64,000 nt of DNA from Rhizobium tropici CIAT 899 (GCF_000330885.1 NC_020059.1:3567501-3631500); one strand, 5' to 3'; shown: positions 55,511-64,000, counted from the stretch's first letter. Notes: generated from the letters alone by a model not told the origin. Numbers and translations are program-made.

Positions 55511-56563
55511 CTAACCTTCCGGCGGATAGATGTGGTCACCGCCCCTGTAATCCGAAATCGAATAGCAGCCCTCGCCCAGATTGCGAACCGCGCTTTGACC
55601 GATGTCGGCCTTGCCGTAGCCGCCGGGAATATCGAGAATATAGCTGGGCTGGCAGAGGCCGGAAATACGGCCGCGCAGGCTTGCTACGATTGCCTGCCCT
55701 TCGGCGATCGTCAGGCGGAAGTGGCTGGTGCCGGGCGCAAGGTCCGGATGATGCAGATAATATGGCTTCACCCGCGTTTCGACAAAAGCCCTCATCAGCG
55801 CCGCCAGCACCTCCGGATCGTCATTGACGCCCTTCAGAAGAACCGACTGGCTGATAAGCACGATGCCCGCATCGACCAACCGGCCGCAGGCAGCGCGCGC
55901 CTCCTCCGTCATCTCCCGCGGATGATTGGCATGCAGCGCCACATAGATGGTCTTGCCGCTCGCCTTCAGTGCCGCAATCAGCGCCGCATCGACCCGCAAA
56001 GGATCTACGACGGGGATGCGGGTATGGAAGCGGACGATCTTCACATGCTCGATATCGGCAAGCTGCCCGAGAATCTCTTCCAGGCGCCGCGGTGAAAGCA
56101 CCAGCGGATCGCCACCGGTCAGAATGACCTCCCAGATCTCCTTGTGCTGGCGGATATAGGCAAAGGCGCCGTCAAGTGCAGCGCCATCCAGCGTCCCGAG
56201 CCCCTGCGGTCCGACCATCTCGCGCCGGAAGCAAAAACGGCAATAAACCGGGCAAACATGCACGGCCTTCAGAAGCACACGGTCGGGATAGCGGTGGACG
56301 ATGCCCTCGACCGGGCTATGCGCGTGATCGCCGATCGGATCGGCGCGCTCCTCGGGCGTGACGACGAGTTCCGCCGGATCAGGCACGAACTGCCGGGCCA
56401 TGGGATCGGCGGGGTTTTCGGCGTCGATCAGTCGCGTCACGGTCGGCGTCAGGGCGACGGCATAGCGCTCCGCCACGGCTTCGAGCGCCGCTGCCTGATC
56501 GGCATCGACCAGCCCGGCGCGCTCAAGTTCGCCGATAGTCCGGATTGGGCGCATCACATTCAT
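55511..56563 (-). CDS. epmB: EF-P beta-lysylation protein EpmB (lysine 2,3-aminomutase family)
   Basis: EpmB is a radical-SAM, PLP-dependent aminomutase that converts L-alpha-lysine to beta-lysine for attachment to elongation factor P. The 350-residue protein has the CxxxCxxC cluster motif CPVYCRFC (Cys104, Cys108, Cys111) and GGDPLVLS, HTRIPVVDP and GVNDDPEVL segments of the KamA family. It is shorter than bona fide lysine 2,3-aminomutase, as EpmB is. I chose the ATG at 56561-56563 because it overlaps the epmA stop as ATGA. It is co-transcribed with epmA. Confidence 0.92.
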   Translation of the reverse strand: MNVMRPIRTIGELERAGLVDADQAAALEAVAERYAVALTPTVTRLIDAENPADPMARQFVPDPAELVVTPEERADPIGDHAHSPVEGIVHRYPDRVLLKAVHVCPVYCRFCFRREMVGPQGLGTLDGAALDGAFAYIRQHKEIWEVILTGGDPLVLSPRRLEEILGQLADIEHVKIVRFHTRIPVVDPLRVDAALIAALKASGKTIYVALHANHPREMTEEARAACGRLVDAGIVLISQSVLLKGVNDDPEVLAALMRAFVETRVKPYYLHHPDLAPGTSHFRLTIAEGQAIVASLRGRISGLCQPSYILDIPGGYGKADIGQSAVRNLGEGCYSISDYRGGDHIYPPEG

Positions 56564-57624
56564 GCGCCATACTCCGCGACCGGTGCCCACAGCACCTGTT
56601 CGATCCGCGAAGCGCCGGTTGCCAGCATCACGAGCCGGTCGAAGCCCAGCGCGATGCCGCTTGCGTCAGGCATGACGGCAAGCGCCTCCAGAAACTCCTC
56701 GTCCAGCGGATAGGTCTCGCCATAGACGCGCTGCTTTTCCGCCATCTCGATCTCGAAGCGGCGCCGCTGCTCCTCGGCATTGGTAAGCTCGCCAAAGGCA
56801 TTGGCAAGCTCAACGCCGCAGGCATAGAGCTCGAACCGCTCGGCAACGCGGTGGTCGGCTGCCGACGGCCGGGCAAGGGCTGCTTCGGAAACGGGATATT
56901 CGTCAAGAATGGTCACACGCCCGAAGCCGAGATTGGGTTCGATCTTCTCTACCAGCACCCGGCTGAAAAGATCCTGCCAAAGATCGTCGTCGGCAACGCG
57001 GATGCCAGCCTGCCGCATATCCGCCGCCAAGCGCTCGCGATCCGTCGATCCGTCGAGACCGATGGACGCAAAGAGATCGATGCCGGCGTAACGTTCGAAA
57101 GCGGCTGAGACGCTGATGCGCTCGGGCTGGAGGAACGGGTCGGTTTCTGCGCCACGGTAGCTGAATTTCTTCGCGCCGACCGCCTCGGCCGCAAGCCCCA
57201 GGATTGCGGCACAATCGGCCATCAGGACCTCATAGCTCTCACCTGCCCGGTACCATTCCAGCATGGTGAATTCCGGATGGTGCAGCGGGCCGCGCTCACG
57301 GTTGCGATAGACATGGGCAAAGCAGGCGATGCGCTCCTCGCCCGCCGCAAGCAGCTTCTTGCAAGCAAATTCCGGTGACGTATGCAGATAAAGCGGCAAT
57401 GCCGTGCCGTCAGTCGTCAGCGCCTCGGTCTCGAAAGCATGCAGATGGGCCTCGTTACCTGGCGACACCTGCAGCGTCGCCGTATCGACCTCGATGAAGT
57501 CGTTGCGCGCAAAGAAAACGCGCAAGGCAGCCTGAATGGCATTGCGGCCGATGAGGAACGGCCGCCGGTCCGCATGGACATTGCGGGTCCACCAGGGGGA
57601 CGCTTTGCTCGTCTTCGGCTTCAT
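56560..57624 (-). CDS. epmA: EF-P--(R)-beta-lysine ligase EpmA
   Basis: EpmA (GenX/PoxA/YjeA) is a lysyl-tRNA-synthetase paralog that attaches (R)-beta-lysine to EF-P. The 354-residue protein contains the class II motifs RNRERGPLHHPEFTMLEWY (motif 2) and GIALGFDRLVML (motif 3) and lacks the N-terminal anticodon-binding domain of LysRS. The first ATG of the open frame (57645) is possible, but MKPKTSKASPWW at 57624 is the more compact start. It is divergent from efp, overlapping epmB at its end. Confidence 0.93.
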   Translation of the reverse strand: MKPKTSKASPWWTRNVHADRRPFLIGRNAIQAALRVFFARNDFIEVDTATLQVSPGNEAHLHAFETEALTTDGTALPLYLHTSPEFACKKLLAAGEERIACFAHVYRNRERGPLHHPEFTMLEWYRAGESYEVLMADCAAILGLAAEAVGAKKFSYRGAETDPFLQPERISVSAAFERYAGIDLFASIGLDGSTDRERLAADMRQAGIRVADDDLWQDLFSRVLVEKIEPNLGFGRVTILDEYPVSEAALARPSAADHRVAERFELYACGVELANAFGELTNAEEQRRRFEIEMAEKQRVYGETYPLDEEFLEALAVMPDASGIALGFDRLVMLATGASRIEQVLWAPVAEYGA

Positions 57625-57776
57625 TCCTAGCTTTCTTCGGGGCACGACCCACGCAAGGGGGTGGCAATTTCCATTGATTTAGGGTAGTTGCGCCCCCAAG
57701 CAAACAATTGCTGCGTCTCGGAGAGCATTTCGACAGTCCCTCTACGACGCAAAACGCAGCGTTACAAGGAAGTCTT

Positions 57777-58346
57777 ATGGTCAAGGTCATCGCCTCTTCG
57801 GTCCGCAAGGGCAACGTTCTCGACGTCGACGGCAAGCTCTACGTCGTTCTCACCGCTCAGAACTTTCATCCGGGCAAGGGCACTCCGGTCACCCAGGTCG
57901 ATATGCGCCGCATCGTCGATGGCGTGAAGGTTTCCGAGCGCTGGCGCACCACCGAGCAGGTCGAGCGCGCCTTCGTCGAAGACGTGAACTTCCAGTACCT
58001 CTATGAAGACGGCGAAGGCTTCCACTTCATGAACCCGGCCACTTACGACCAGGTCGTGGTCGATGTCGAAACCATGGGCGACCAGAAGGCCTATCTCCAG
58101 GAAGGCATGACCTGCATCCTGTCGATCCACGAAGGCATCCCGCTCGCGATCGAACTGCCGCGCCATGTCACGCTCGAAATCAGCGAGACAGAGCCGGTCG
58201 TGAAGGGCCAGACGGCATCCTCTTCCTACAAGCCCGCCATACTGTCGAACGGCATCCGCACCCTGGTGCCGCCGCACATTACCGCCGGCACCCGCGTCGT
58301 CATCGCGACGGAAGACAATTCCTACGTCGAGCGCGCCAAGGACTGA
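57777..58346 (+). CDS. efp: Translation elongation factor P
   Basis: EF-P relieves ribosome stalling at polyproline sequences. This 189-residue protein has the three-domain EF-P plan; the domain I loop reads HPGKGTP, with the modified lysine at residue 34, the position beta-lysylated by EpmA/EpmB. The ending [13 protein letters not shown] is typical. The frame is open upstream but [14 protein letters not shown], after AAGGAAG, is the natural start. It is divergent from epmA-epmB, an arrangement that keeps the modification enzymes linked to their target. A strong terminator follows. Confidence 0.97.
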   Translation: MVKVIASSVRKGNVLDVDGKLYVVLTAQNFHPGKGTPVTQVDMRRIVDGVKVSERWRTTEQVERAFVEDVNFQYLYEDGEGFHFMNPATYDQVVVDVETMGDQKAYLQEGMTCILSIHEGIPLAIELPRHVTLEISETEPVVKGQTASSSYKPAILSNGIRTLVPPHITAGTRVVIATEDNSYVERAKD

Positions 58347-58370
58347 GCCTCAAGCTCATAGCTTGCATGA

Positions 58371-58401
58371 AAAACGCCTCGTCCTTGCGACGGGGCGTTT
58401 T
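58371..58401 (+). terminator. Rho-independent terminator after efp
   Basis: Stem AAAACGCCTCGTC/GACGGGGCGTTTT (one T-G pair) with a five-base loop, ending in a T-run. It is 25 bases after the efp stop and can also face the minus-strand gene ending at 58453. Confidence 0.85.
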
Positions 58402-58452
58402 GCGTTTTGGGCGGTTGAAGCCAGAGGACCCACACGAAGGCGGATCCCCGCC

Positions 58453-60303
58453 TTAGGGAGCACTGGCCTTTTTCTCGCCCGCCCGCATTGCACTGGCGGT
58501 CTCGGGCGGCGTTTGCATATCGGTGCTGTGCTCATGCGGAGCCAAAGACTGCAGATGCAGGATGCGTGGCGACATGGAGTGCATGAAGGCCTCGGAGCGG
58601 CCGATATAGATGAGGGTCGCATCCTTCAATTCGGTGAGCATGGCGAAAGCCTTCGCCTGAACTTCAGCCTCGAGCCCTTCCAGCGCATCATCGAAGACGA
58701 TCCATTTCGGCTTCGCGAGCAGCAGATGCGCAAAGCCGACGGCCTTCTGCTCTTCGGTATCGAGCAATCGATCCCAGCGGGCCTGCGTATCGAGGCGGCT
58801 CTTGAGCCGGCCGAGCCCCGCCTTGTCGATGACGGCCTCGACGGCGGCATCGTCGTAGGCGTCCGGATCATCCGGAAAGCAGATTGCCTCCCTGAGCGTG
58901 CCGGTCGGCACATAGGGCGTATGCGGCACGAACAGCATGTCATCCATCGGCGGCAGGCTGACCGTGCCGGAGCCGCTGTACCACTGGTGCGCCAGCACCT
59001 CGAACAGCAGCCTGCGGTTTACGCCGTGATCGCCATTGATCATCACATGCTCGCCGGCATTGATGGTGACCGTACCCTCCGCGATCCGGAAGCCGTTTTC
59101 GGTCGCATCGTCGCTGGTCTTCGTCGAAATCTCCAGATCGGTCCAAACCATCGTCCCCGGTGCCGCCTTCTCAAAGACGAGGGTGTGCGGCATCGGCGTC
59201 TTGTCGTCCATCTCCGTCAGCGCCTTGCGGAAATCGGTCACGCGCATCAGCGTCGCGCGCCATTCGGCGATCGGGCCGAAATTGGCGACATACCAGCGCA
59301 GCGCCGAATTGACCTGATTGAAGGCGCCGACCGCAACCATCAGCTGACCAAAGGTCAAGCCTCCGGAGAAATAGGCGGGCGCGGCAACGAGGATCGGAAT
59401 GATGAGCACCAGCCAGCCATAGCCGGCGGACACCCAGGTGAGATTGGTATTGGCGATGGCAAGCTGCCGGATGACGGCAAGCACGGCCGATATATCGAGA
59501 TTGATCCGTCGGCGTTCGTTCTCCTCGCCGCCGGCAATCGTGATCGCCGGCATATGCTCGTTGGCATGCATGAGCGCAAAGCGCAGCTCGGCCTCTTTCG
59601 AATAGCGATCCGCATTCAGCCGCACGAGGCGGCGGCCGACGAATTGGCTGAGGAACGATGCCGATCCGGCATAGAGGATTGCCGCCCAGACCATGTAGCC
59701 AGGGATGGCAAAACTCATGCCGTTGACTTTGAATACCATGCCGCTGGAAAGCTCCCAGAGCACGCCGATAAAGCTCAGCAGCAGGATCGTCGCCTGCACA
59801 AGGCCGATGGCAAGCCCCGTTGTGCTTTCCGCGAGGTTGCGGGCATCCTCATGCAGGCGCTGGTCGGGATTGACGCCGATCAGGCCGGAAGAGGCGAGAC
59901 GAAGCGCGCGCTTCGCCTGAAGCCACTGATTGACGAGATCACGCGCCAGACCCTCGCGCATGTACAGCGCGGTCATCTGGTTGAGCCAGGCCTGGATGAC
60001 GTTGAGGACCAGAAGCGAACCGGCGATGATGCCGAAGACGCCGAGCTGATGGAAGAAAGCGGTGATATCGCGCCTTGCCAGCGAATCGTAAAAGGGCGCG
60101 TTCCAATTGTTGAGCAGCACCTGGACATAGGCCGTGACCAGGATGATTACGAAAAGCGCGACGACAAGAATAATGAGCTTGATGCGGACCGGCGAATTCC
60201 AGAACGCGGAAAACATCATCCTCAACCGAAAGAAGAGGCTCAAATCGTATCCGACCTGCTCGTTCCCCTGCCCATTCGGCTTGGCTTGCGTATCAACTGC
60301 CAT
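58453..60303 (-). CDS. SbmA/BacA/YddA-type ABC protein with degenerate ATPase domain
   Basis: This 616-residue protein has an N-terminal membrane domain of about six helices of the SbmA/BacA-YddA (ABCD-like) kind, including VLLNNWNAPFYDSLARRD, followed by a C-terminal ABC ATPase domain. The Walker A region reads MINGDHGVNRRLL: the GK(S/T) lysine is absent. The signature region reads LDTEEQKAVGFA instead of LSGGEQQR and Walker B ends in WIVFDDALEGLE (DD instead of DE). The domain is therefore probably unable to hydrolyse ATP. Start ATG 60301-60303 follows AGGGAAG. Members of this family import peptides; its substrate is unknown. Confidence 0.85.
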   Translation of the reverse strand: MAVDTQAKPNGQGNEQVGYDLSLFFRLRMMFSAFWNSPVRIKLIILVVALFVIILVTAYVQVLLNNWNAPFYDSLARRDITAFFHQLGVFGIIAGSLLVLNVIQAWLNQMTALYMREGLARDLVNQWLQAKRALRLASSGLIGVNPDQRLHEDARNLAESTTGLAIGLVQATILLLSFIGVLWELSSGMVFKVNGMSFAIPGYMVWAAILYAGSASFLSQFVGRRLVRLNADRYSKEAELRFALMHANEHMPAITIAGGEENERRRINLDISAVLAVIRQLAIANTNLTWVSAGYGWLVLIIPILVAAPAYFSGGLTFGQLMVAVGAFNQVNSALRWYVANFGPIAEWRATLMRVTDFRKALTEMDDKTPMPHTLVFEKAAPGTMVWTDLEISTKTSDDATENGFRIAEGTVTINAGEHVMINGDHGVNRRLLFEVLAHQWYSGSGTVSLPPMDDMLFVPHTPYVPTGTLREAICFPDDPDAYDDAAVEAVIDKAGLGRLKSRLDTQARWDRLLDTEEQKAVGFAHLLLAKPKWIVFDDALEGLEAEVQAKAFAMLTELKDATLIYIGRSEAFMHSMSPRILHLQSLAPHEHSTDMQTPPETASAMRAGEKKASAP

Positions 60304-60466
60304 CAGCACTTCCCTGCCACGCGTCCCGTCAGTTAATCATGAGCCGCCCTCATGTCCACCCTTGCAATAGATCGGTGGGATCACATTCCTATATACACGG
60401 TTTCGCGTCTTGAACCGAATAAGGCCAGCAATTAGCTTGCGCTTGAAAGATTGAGAAAGCCTTCCG

Positions 60467-61309
60467 ATGCAATTTCAGGGAACTGCCGACTATATCGCCG
60501 ACAAGGATCTGATGGTCGCCGTCAATGCCGCCATAAGGCTGGAGCGTCCGCTCCTCGTAAAGGGCGAACCCGGTACGGGCAAGACCGAACTCGCACGCCA
60601 GGTGGCCACCGCGCTCGGCCTTGACCTGATCGAGTGGAATGTCAAATCGACGACGAAGGCCCAGCAGGGTCTCTACGAATATGATGCGGTTTCGCGCCTG
60701 CGCGACAGCCAGCTCGGCGACATCAGAGTTCATGACGTCAGCAACTATATCCGTCAGGGCAAGCTTTGGCAGGCCTTCACCTCGCCGACGAAGTGCGTGC
60801 TGCTGATCGACGAGATCGACAAGGCCGATATCGAATTCCCGAACGACCTCCTGCAGGAACTCGACCGCATGGAGTTCCATGTCTACGAGACCGGCGAGAC
60901 GATCCGGGCCGCGATCCGCCCGATCGTCATCATCACCTCGAACAATGAAAAGGAGCTGCCGGACGCCTTCCTGCGCCGCTGTTTCTTTCACTATATCCGT
61001 TTTCCCGACATGGAGACGCTGACGCGCATCGTAGAGGTGCACTATCCCGGCATCAAGCAGGCGCTCGTCCATGCGGCACTGACGCAATTCTTTGAAATCC
61101 GCGACGTGCCGGGCCTGAAGAAGAAGCCCTCGACCTCAGAAGCGCTCGATTGGATCCGCCTGCTGGTCGCAGACGATATCGAGCCGGAAACATTGCGCGC
61201 CGATGCGAAGAACGTATTGCCGAAACTCCATGGCGCGCTTCTGAAGAACGAGCAGGATGTGCACCTCTTCGAACGGCTGGCCTTCATGGCACGTGGGCAG
61301 GGAAGATAA
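60467..61309 (+). CDS. MoxR-family AAA+ ATPase
   Basis: This 280-residue AAA+ ATPase of the MoxR/CoxD class has Walker A GEPGTGKT (residues 33-40), Walker B VLLIDEIDKAD, and a sensor segment IVIITSNNEKELPDAFLRRC. MoxR ATPases act as chaperones for metal-cofactor enzymes together with a VWA-domain partner. Here the VWA/CoxE-like gene lies downstream at 62868, but NUDIX and metA intervene. The stop overlaps the NUDIX start (TAATG). It is divergent from the YddA-like gene. Confidence 0.9.
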   Translation: MQFQGTADYIADKDLMVAVNAAIRLERPLLVKGEPGTGKTELARQVATALGLDLIEWNVKSTTKAQQGLYEYDAVSRLRDSQLGDIRVHDVSNYIRQGKLWQAFTSPTKCVLLIDEIDKADIEFPNDLLQELDRMEFHVYETGETIRAAIRPIVIITSNNEKELPDAFLRRCFFHYIRFPDMETLTRIVEVHYPGIKQALVHAALTQFFEIRDVPGLKKKPSTSEALDWIRLLVADDIEPETLRADAKNVLPKLHGALLKNEQDVHLFERLAFMARGQGR

Positions 61310-61731
61310 TGCAACCCGATGCCGTAAAGGTTTTGATCTATGCCGTTCGAGATGGGCATCTGCTTGTCTTCGATGAGCCAGACTTCCCCGACGTCCAGCT
61401 CCAGGTTCCTGGTGGCACTGTCGAATCCGGTGAGGACATTGTGGCGGCCGCAGGACGCGAATTCGAGGCGGAGACCGGTTTTGCGCCGCGCGAACTCCAT
61501 CCGCTTGGCGTCCAAGATTATCGTTTCGAAAAGAACGGCCGCGATTACTATCACCAACGGCACTATTTCCGCTGCGGTATCTCCGAGCGAGCGCCTGCCA
61601 CTTGGCTCCACCACGAAATGACGCCTTTCGACGGTGGCGACCCGATCGGCTTCCGCTTCTTCTGGCTACCGATCGAGACCGCCAGTAAGCGTCTCGGTCA
61701 CGGCATGGAAGCTCTCATTGAACATCTGTAG
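61309..61731 (+). CDS. NUDIX hydrolase
   Basis: This 140-residue hydrolase has the NUDIX box GGTVESGEDIVAAAGREFEAETGF. It follows the Gx5Ex7REUxEExGU consensus except that the first of the two consecutive glutamates is Ala. NUDIX enzymes cleave nucleoside diphosphates linked to another moiety. Its ATG overlaps the MoxR stop (TAATG), so it is translationally coupled, and it precedes the metA riboswitch. Substrate unknown. Confidence 0.88.
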   Translation: MQPDAVKVLIYAVRDGHLLVFDEPDFPDVQLQVPGGTVESGEDIVAAAGREFEAETGFAPRELHPLGVQDYRFEKNGRDYYHQRHYFRCGISERAPATWLHHEMTPFDGGDPIGFRFFWLPIETASKRLGHGMEALIEHL

Positions 61732-61820
61732 GTCGTATCGGGCCTCTGGGCTCAGCCCCGGACTTTCCCCGACGCTTGCCCCATTGACCCGCGGAGATGT
61801 CGGGTTTATGAAATTCCCCT

Positions 61821-61873
61821 TGTGGTGATTTGGCCGGCCGGCTTGCAGCCACGTTAAATAATTCGCTAAAGGG
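61821..61873 (+). ncRNA. SAM-II riboswitch
   Basis: The segment beginning TGTGGTGATTTGGCCGG, with GGCTTGCAGCCACGTTAAA and CGCTAAAGGG, matches the SAM-II riboswitch consensus found upstream of metA and metX in Alphaproteobacteria. SAM-II forms an H-type pseudoknot. It lies 65 bases before metA and is followed by a terminator hairpin (61884-61918), so SAM binding probably reduces metA expression. Confidence 0.93.
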
Positions 61874-61883
61874 CCGCGTGCGG

Positions 61884-61918
61884 ACCGGTAGCGATTCATG
61901 ATCGCGGCCGGTTTTTTT
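61884..61918 (+). terminator. Rho-independent terminator between riboswitch and metA
   Basis: Stem ACCGG-TA-GCGAT / ATCGC-GG-CCGGT, with a TCATG loop and one internal mismatch pair, followed by seven T. It lies 19 bases before the metA ATG and is the probable expression platform of the SAM-II riboswitch. Confidence 0.85.
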
Positions 61919-61937
61919 GTATTTGGCGAGTGAAAAG

Positions 61938-62864
61938 ATGCCCATCAAGATTCCCGATACGCTCCCCGCGTTCGAAACCCTCCAGGACGAGGGTGTGCGG
62001 GTGATGACCGAAACGGTGGCGTTCCGTCAGGATATCCGCCCCCTTCAGATCGGGCTTCTCAACCTCATGCCGAACAAGATCAAGACCGAGATCCAGATGG
62101 CGCGCCTGGTCGGCGCATCGCCGCTGCAGGTGGAGTTTTCTCTGGTGCGCGTTGGCGGCCACAAGGCCAAGAACACCTCGCAGGAGCATCTGCTTGCTTT
62201 CTACGAGACGTGGGAGGAAGTGAAGCACCGCAAGTTCGACGGCTTCATCATAACCGGCGCGCCGATCGAGCTGCTGGAATATGAGGACGTCACCTACTGG
62301 AACGAGATGCAGGAGATCTTGGACTGGACGACGACCAACGTCCATTCGACGATGAACGTCTGCTGGGGCGCGATGGCGGCGATCTACCATTTCCACAAGG
62401 TGCCGAAATACACGCTGAAGGAAAAGGCCTTCGGCGTCTATCGTCACCAGAACCTGAAGCCCTCCTCGGTCTATCTCAACGGCTTCTCCGACGATTTCGC
62501 CATTCCGGTGTCCCGCTGGACGGAAGTGCGCCGCGCCGATATCGAAAAGGTGCCCGGCCTGGAAATACTGATGGACTCGAGCGAGATGGGCGTCTGCCTC
62601 GTGCATGAACGGGCCTGCAACCGACTCTACATGTTCAATCATGTGGAGTATGATTCCACCTCGCTGGCGGACGAGTATTTCCGGGATGTGAATTCGGGCG
62701 TGCCGATCAAGATGCCGCACAACTATTTCCCGCATAACGACCCGGAAATTCCTCCGCAGAACCGGTGGCGCAGCCACGCGCATCTGTTCTTCGGCAACTG
62801 GATCAACGAGATCTACCAGACCACGCCATATGATCTGGAGGAGATCGGCCAGGAAAGGATTTGA
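61938..62864 (+). CDS. metA: Homoserine O-acyltransferase MetA (predicted acetyl-CoA specific)
   Basis: MetA acylates the hydroxyl of homoserine, the first committed step of methionine synthesis. The 308-residue protein has the catalytic cysteine in [20 protein letters not shown] (Cys142) and the His/Glu pair in MFNHVEYD. Residue 111 is Glu ([12 protein letters not shown]); in this family Glu111 favours acetyl-CoA while Gly111, as in E. coli, favours succinyl-CoA. It is therefore probably a homoserine O-acetyltransferase (MetAA). The ATG at 61938 is the correct start; the frame opens within the terminator. It is controlled by the upstream SAM-II riboswitch. Confidence 0.93.
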   Translation: MPIKIPDTLPAFETLQDEGVRVMTETVAFRQDIRPLQIGLLNLMPNKIKTEIQMARLVGASPLQVEFSLVRVGGHKAKNTSQEHLLAFYETWEEVKHRKFDGFIITGAPIELLEYEDVTYWNEMQEILDWTTTNVHSTMNVCWGAMAAIYHFHKVPKYTLKEKAFGVYRHQNLKPSSVYLNGFSDDFAIPVSRWTEVRRADIEKVPGLEILMDSSEMGVCLVHERACNRLYMFNHVEYDSTSLADEYFRDVNSGVPIKMPHNYFPHNDPEIPPQNRWRSHAHLFFGNWINEIYQTTPYDLEEIGQERI

Positions 62865-62867
62865 GGC

Positions 62868-64000
62868 TTGTTCATTCCCTTCTTCCTGAAGCTAAGGCAA
62901 GCGAAGGTTCCGGTGACGCTCCGGGAATTCCTGTCGCTGCTTGAGGGAATGGAAGAAGGGATTGCTGATTACGACGTCGAGGCCTTCTACTATCTGGCGC
63001 GCGCGACGCTGATCAAGGACGAGCGCTTCATCGACCGTTTCGACCAGGTCTTCGCCGATTACTTTCGCAGCGTCGAGGCGATCGGTGGCAATGCCGATGG
63101 AGAAGCGGTGGAGCCGACCGCTATTCCCGAAGAATGGCTGCGCAAGCTCGCCGAGCGACATCTGACGGAAGAGGAAAGACGGCAGATCGAGGCACTCGGC
63201 GGCTTCGACAAGCTGATGGAGACGCTGCGCGAGCGGCTGGCCGAGCAGAAGGGCCGGCATCAGGGCGGCTCGAAATGGATCGGCACGGCGGGCACCTCGC
63301 CCTTCGGCGCCTATGGCTACAATCCGGAAGGCGTGCGTATCGGCCAGGAAACCTCGCGCAATCGCCGCGCGGTAAAAGTCTGGGACCGGCGCGACTTCAG
63401 GAACCTCGATGACGGCGTAGAGCTTGGCACCCGCAATATCAAGGTGGCGCTGAAGCGCCTGCGCCGCTGGGTTCGCGAGGGGGCAGCCGAGGAACTGGAT
63501 CTTTCCGGCACCATCCGCTCTACCGCCGAACATGGCTATCTCGATGTCCAGACACGGCCGGAGCGCCGCAACGCCGTCAAGCTTCTGATGTTCTTCGATG
63601 TCGGCGGCTCGATGGACGACCATATCCGCGTCGTCGAAGAACTCTTCTCCGCCGCCCGCGCGGAGTTCCGCCACATGGAGTATTTCTACTTTCACAACTG
63701 CCTCTACGAGGGCGTGTGGAAAGACAATCGCCGCCGGCGCGTCGACATCACGGCGACGACGGATCTCATCCGCACCTTCGGCCCCGACTACCGTGTCGTC
63801 TTCGTCGGCGACGCATCCATGAGCCCCTATGAAATCTCTCAGCCGGGCGGCTCGGTGGAGCATTGGAACAAGGAGGCTGGAGAGGCCTGGCTCAGTCGCA
63901 TGACAGGCCATTTCCGCAAATGCATCTGGATCAATCCGGTGCCGGAAAGCTATTGGGGCCATACGACCTCCATTTCCCTCATCCGCCGCCTGATGAGCGA
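62868..64000 (+). CDS. VWA domain (CoxE-like) protein, C-terminally incomplete
   Basis: The gene runs off the right edge of the window; 377 codons are visible. It starts at a TTG (62868), four bases after the metA stop, with AGGAAAGG upstream. The N-terminal part begins LFIPFFLKLRQAKVPVTLREF. A VWA domain follows with the MIDAS motif MFFDVGGSMDDH (DxGxS variant) and YFYFHNCLYEGVW. This is the usual partner of MoxR-type AAA+ ATPases. The MoxR gene is upstream at 60467, separated by NUDIX and metA. Confidence 0.9.
   Translation, partial: MFIPFFLKLRQAKVPVTLREFLSLLEGMEEGIADYDVEAFYYLARATLIKDERFIDRFDQVFADYFRSVEAIGGNADGEAVEPTAIPEEWLRKLAERHLTEEERRQIEALGGFDKLMETLRERLAEQKGRHQGGSKWIGTAGTSPFGAYGYNPEGVRIGQETSRNRRAVKVWDRRDFRNLDDGVELGTRNIKVALKRLRRWVREGAAEELDLSGTIRSTAEHGYLDVQTRPERRNAVKLLMFFDVGGSMDDHIRVVEELFSAARAEFRHMEYFYFHNCLYEGVWKDNRRRRVDITATTDLIRTFGPDYRVVFVGDASMSPYEISQPGGSVEHWNKEAGEAWLSRMTGHFRKCIWINPVPESYWGHTTSISLIRRLMS

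Overview
The window looks like chromosomal DNA of a fast-growing member of the Rhizobiaceae (Rhizobium or a close relative). The evidence is about 60% G+C; Hut genes with HutF and HutD; a SAM-II riboswitch before metA; a GlpSTPQUV-type glycerol ABC transporter; several CUT1-type sugar ABC systems with Gfo/Idh/MocA oxidoreductases; and rhizobial intergenic palindromic repeats. I saw no tRNA or rRNA genes, CRISPR array, transposase or phage genes.

Layout. Positions 1-2281 hold a partial MFS transporter, an MsrP/YedY-like molybdoenzyme, a small membrane protein and hutD. Positions 1703-9003 are the histidine-utilization cluster: hutI-hutH-hutU-hutD on minus, hutF-hutC on plus, with a HutC-like palindrome between the two arms. 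Positions 9020-15137 hold small envelope genes, mntH, an M23 (LytM-like) protein, a TetR regulator and a DUF427 protein. Positions 15134-22710 are a sugar ABC transporter (minus) divergent from a ROK regulator, a Gfo/Idh oxidoreductase and a ThuA-like protein. Positions 22972-30900 hold a ZntB/CorA transporter and the glpSTPQUV operon, which lacks glpR and glpD here.

Positions 31057-39666 hold a secreted HAD phosphatase, an orphan sugar-binding protein divergent from a LacI regulator, a DUF2264 protein, a D-2-hydroxyacid dehydrogenase, a small lytic-transglycosylase lipoprotein and a Gfo/Idh protein. Positions 39920-51645 are a TetR-controlled sugar locus: an enolase-superfamily enzyme, TetR, a complete CUT1 ABC transporter with two Gfo/Idh oxidoreductases, and a GH2 glycosidase. 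Two matching TetR operator candidates bracket the tetR gene.

Positions 51827-55153 are the most intriguing part: a tight four-gene minus-strand operon of a carrier protein, an acyl-CoA-dehydrogenase-like flavoprotein, an amino acid:[carrier protein] ligase (a seryl-tRNA-synthetase homolog) and a DUF1839 protein. It reads as a carrier-protein-tethered amino-acid modification pathway whose product is unknown.

Positions 55511-58346 are the EF-P module (epmB-epmA divergent from efp, Lys34 conserved). It is followed by an SbmA/BacA/YddA-type ABC protein with a degenerate ATPase domain, and then a MoxR AAA+ gene, a NUDIX hydrolase, the SAM-II riboswitch with metA, and a partial VWA/CoxE-like gene at the right edge. 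The MoxR and VWA genes, normally adjacent partners, are separated here by NUDIX and metA.
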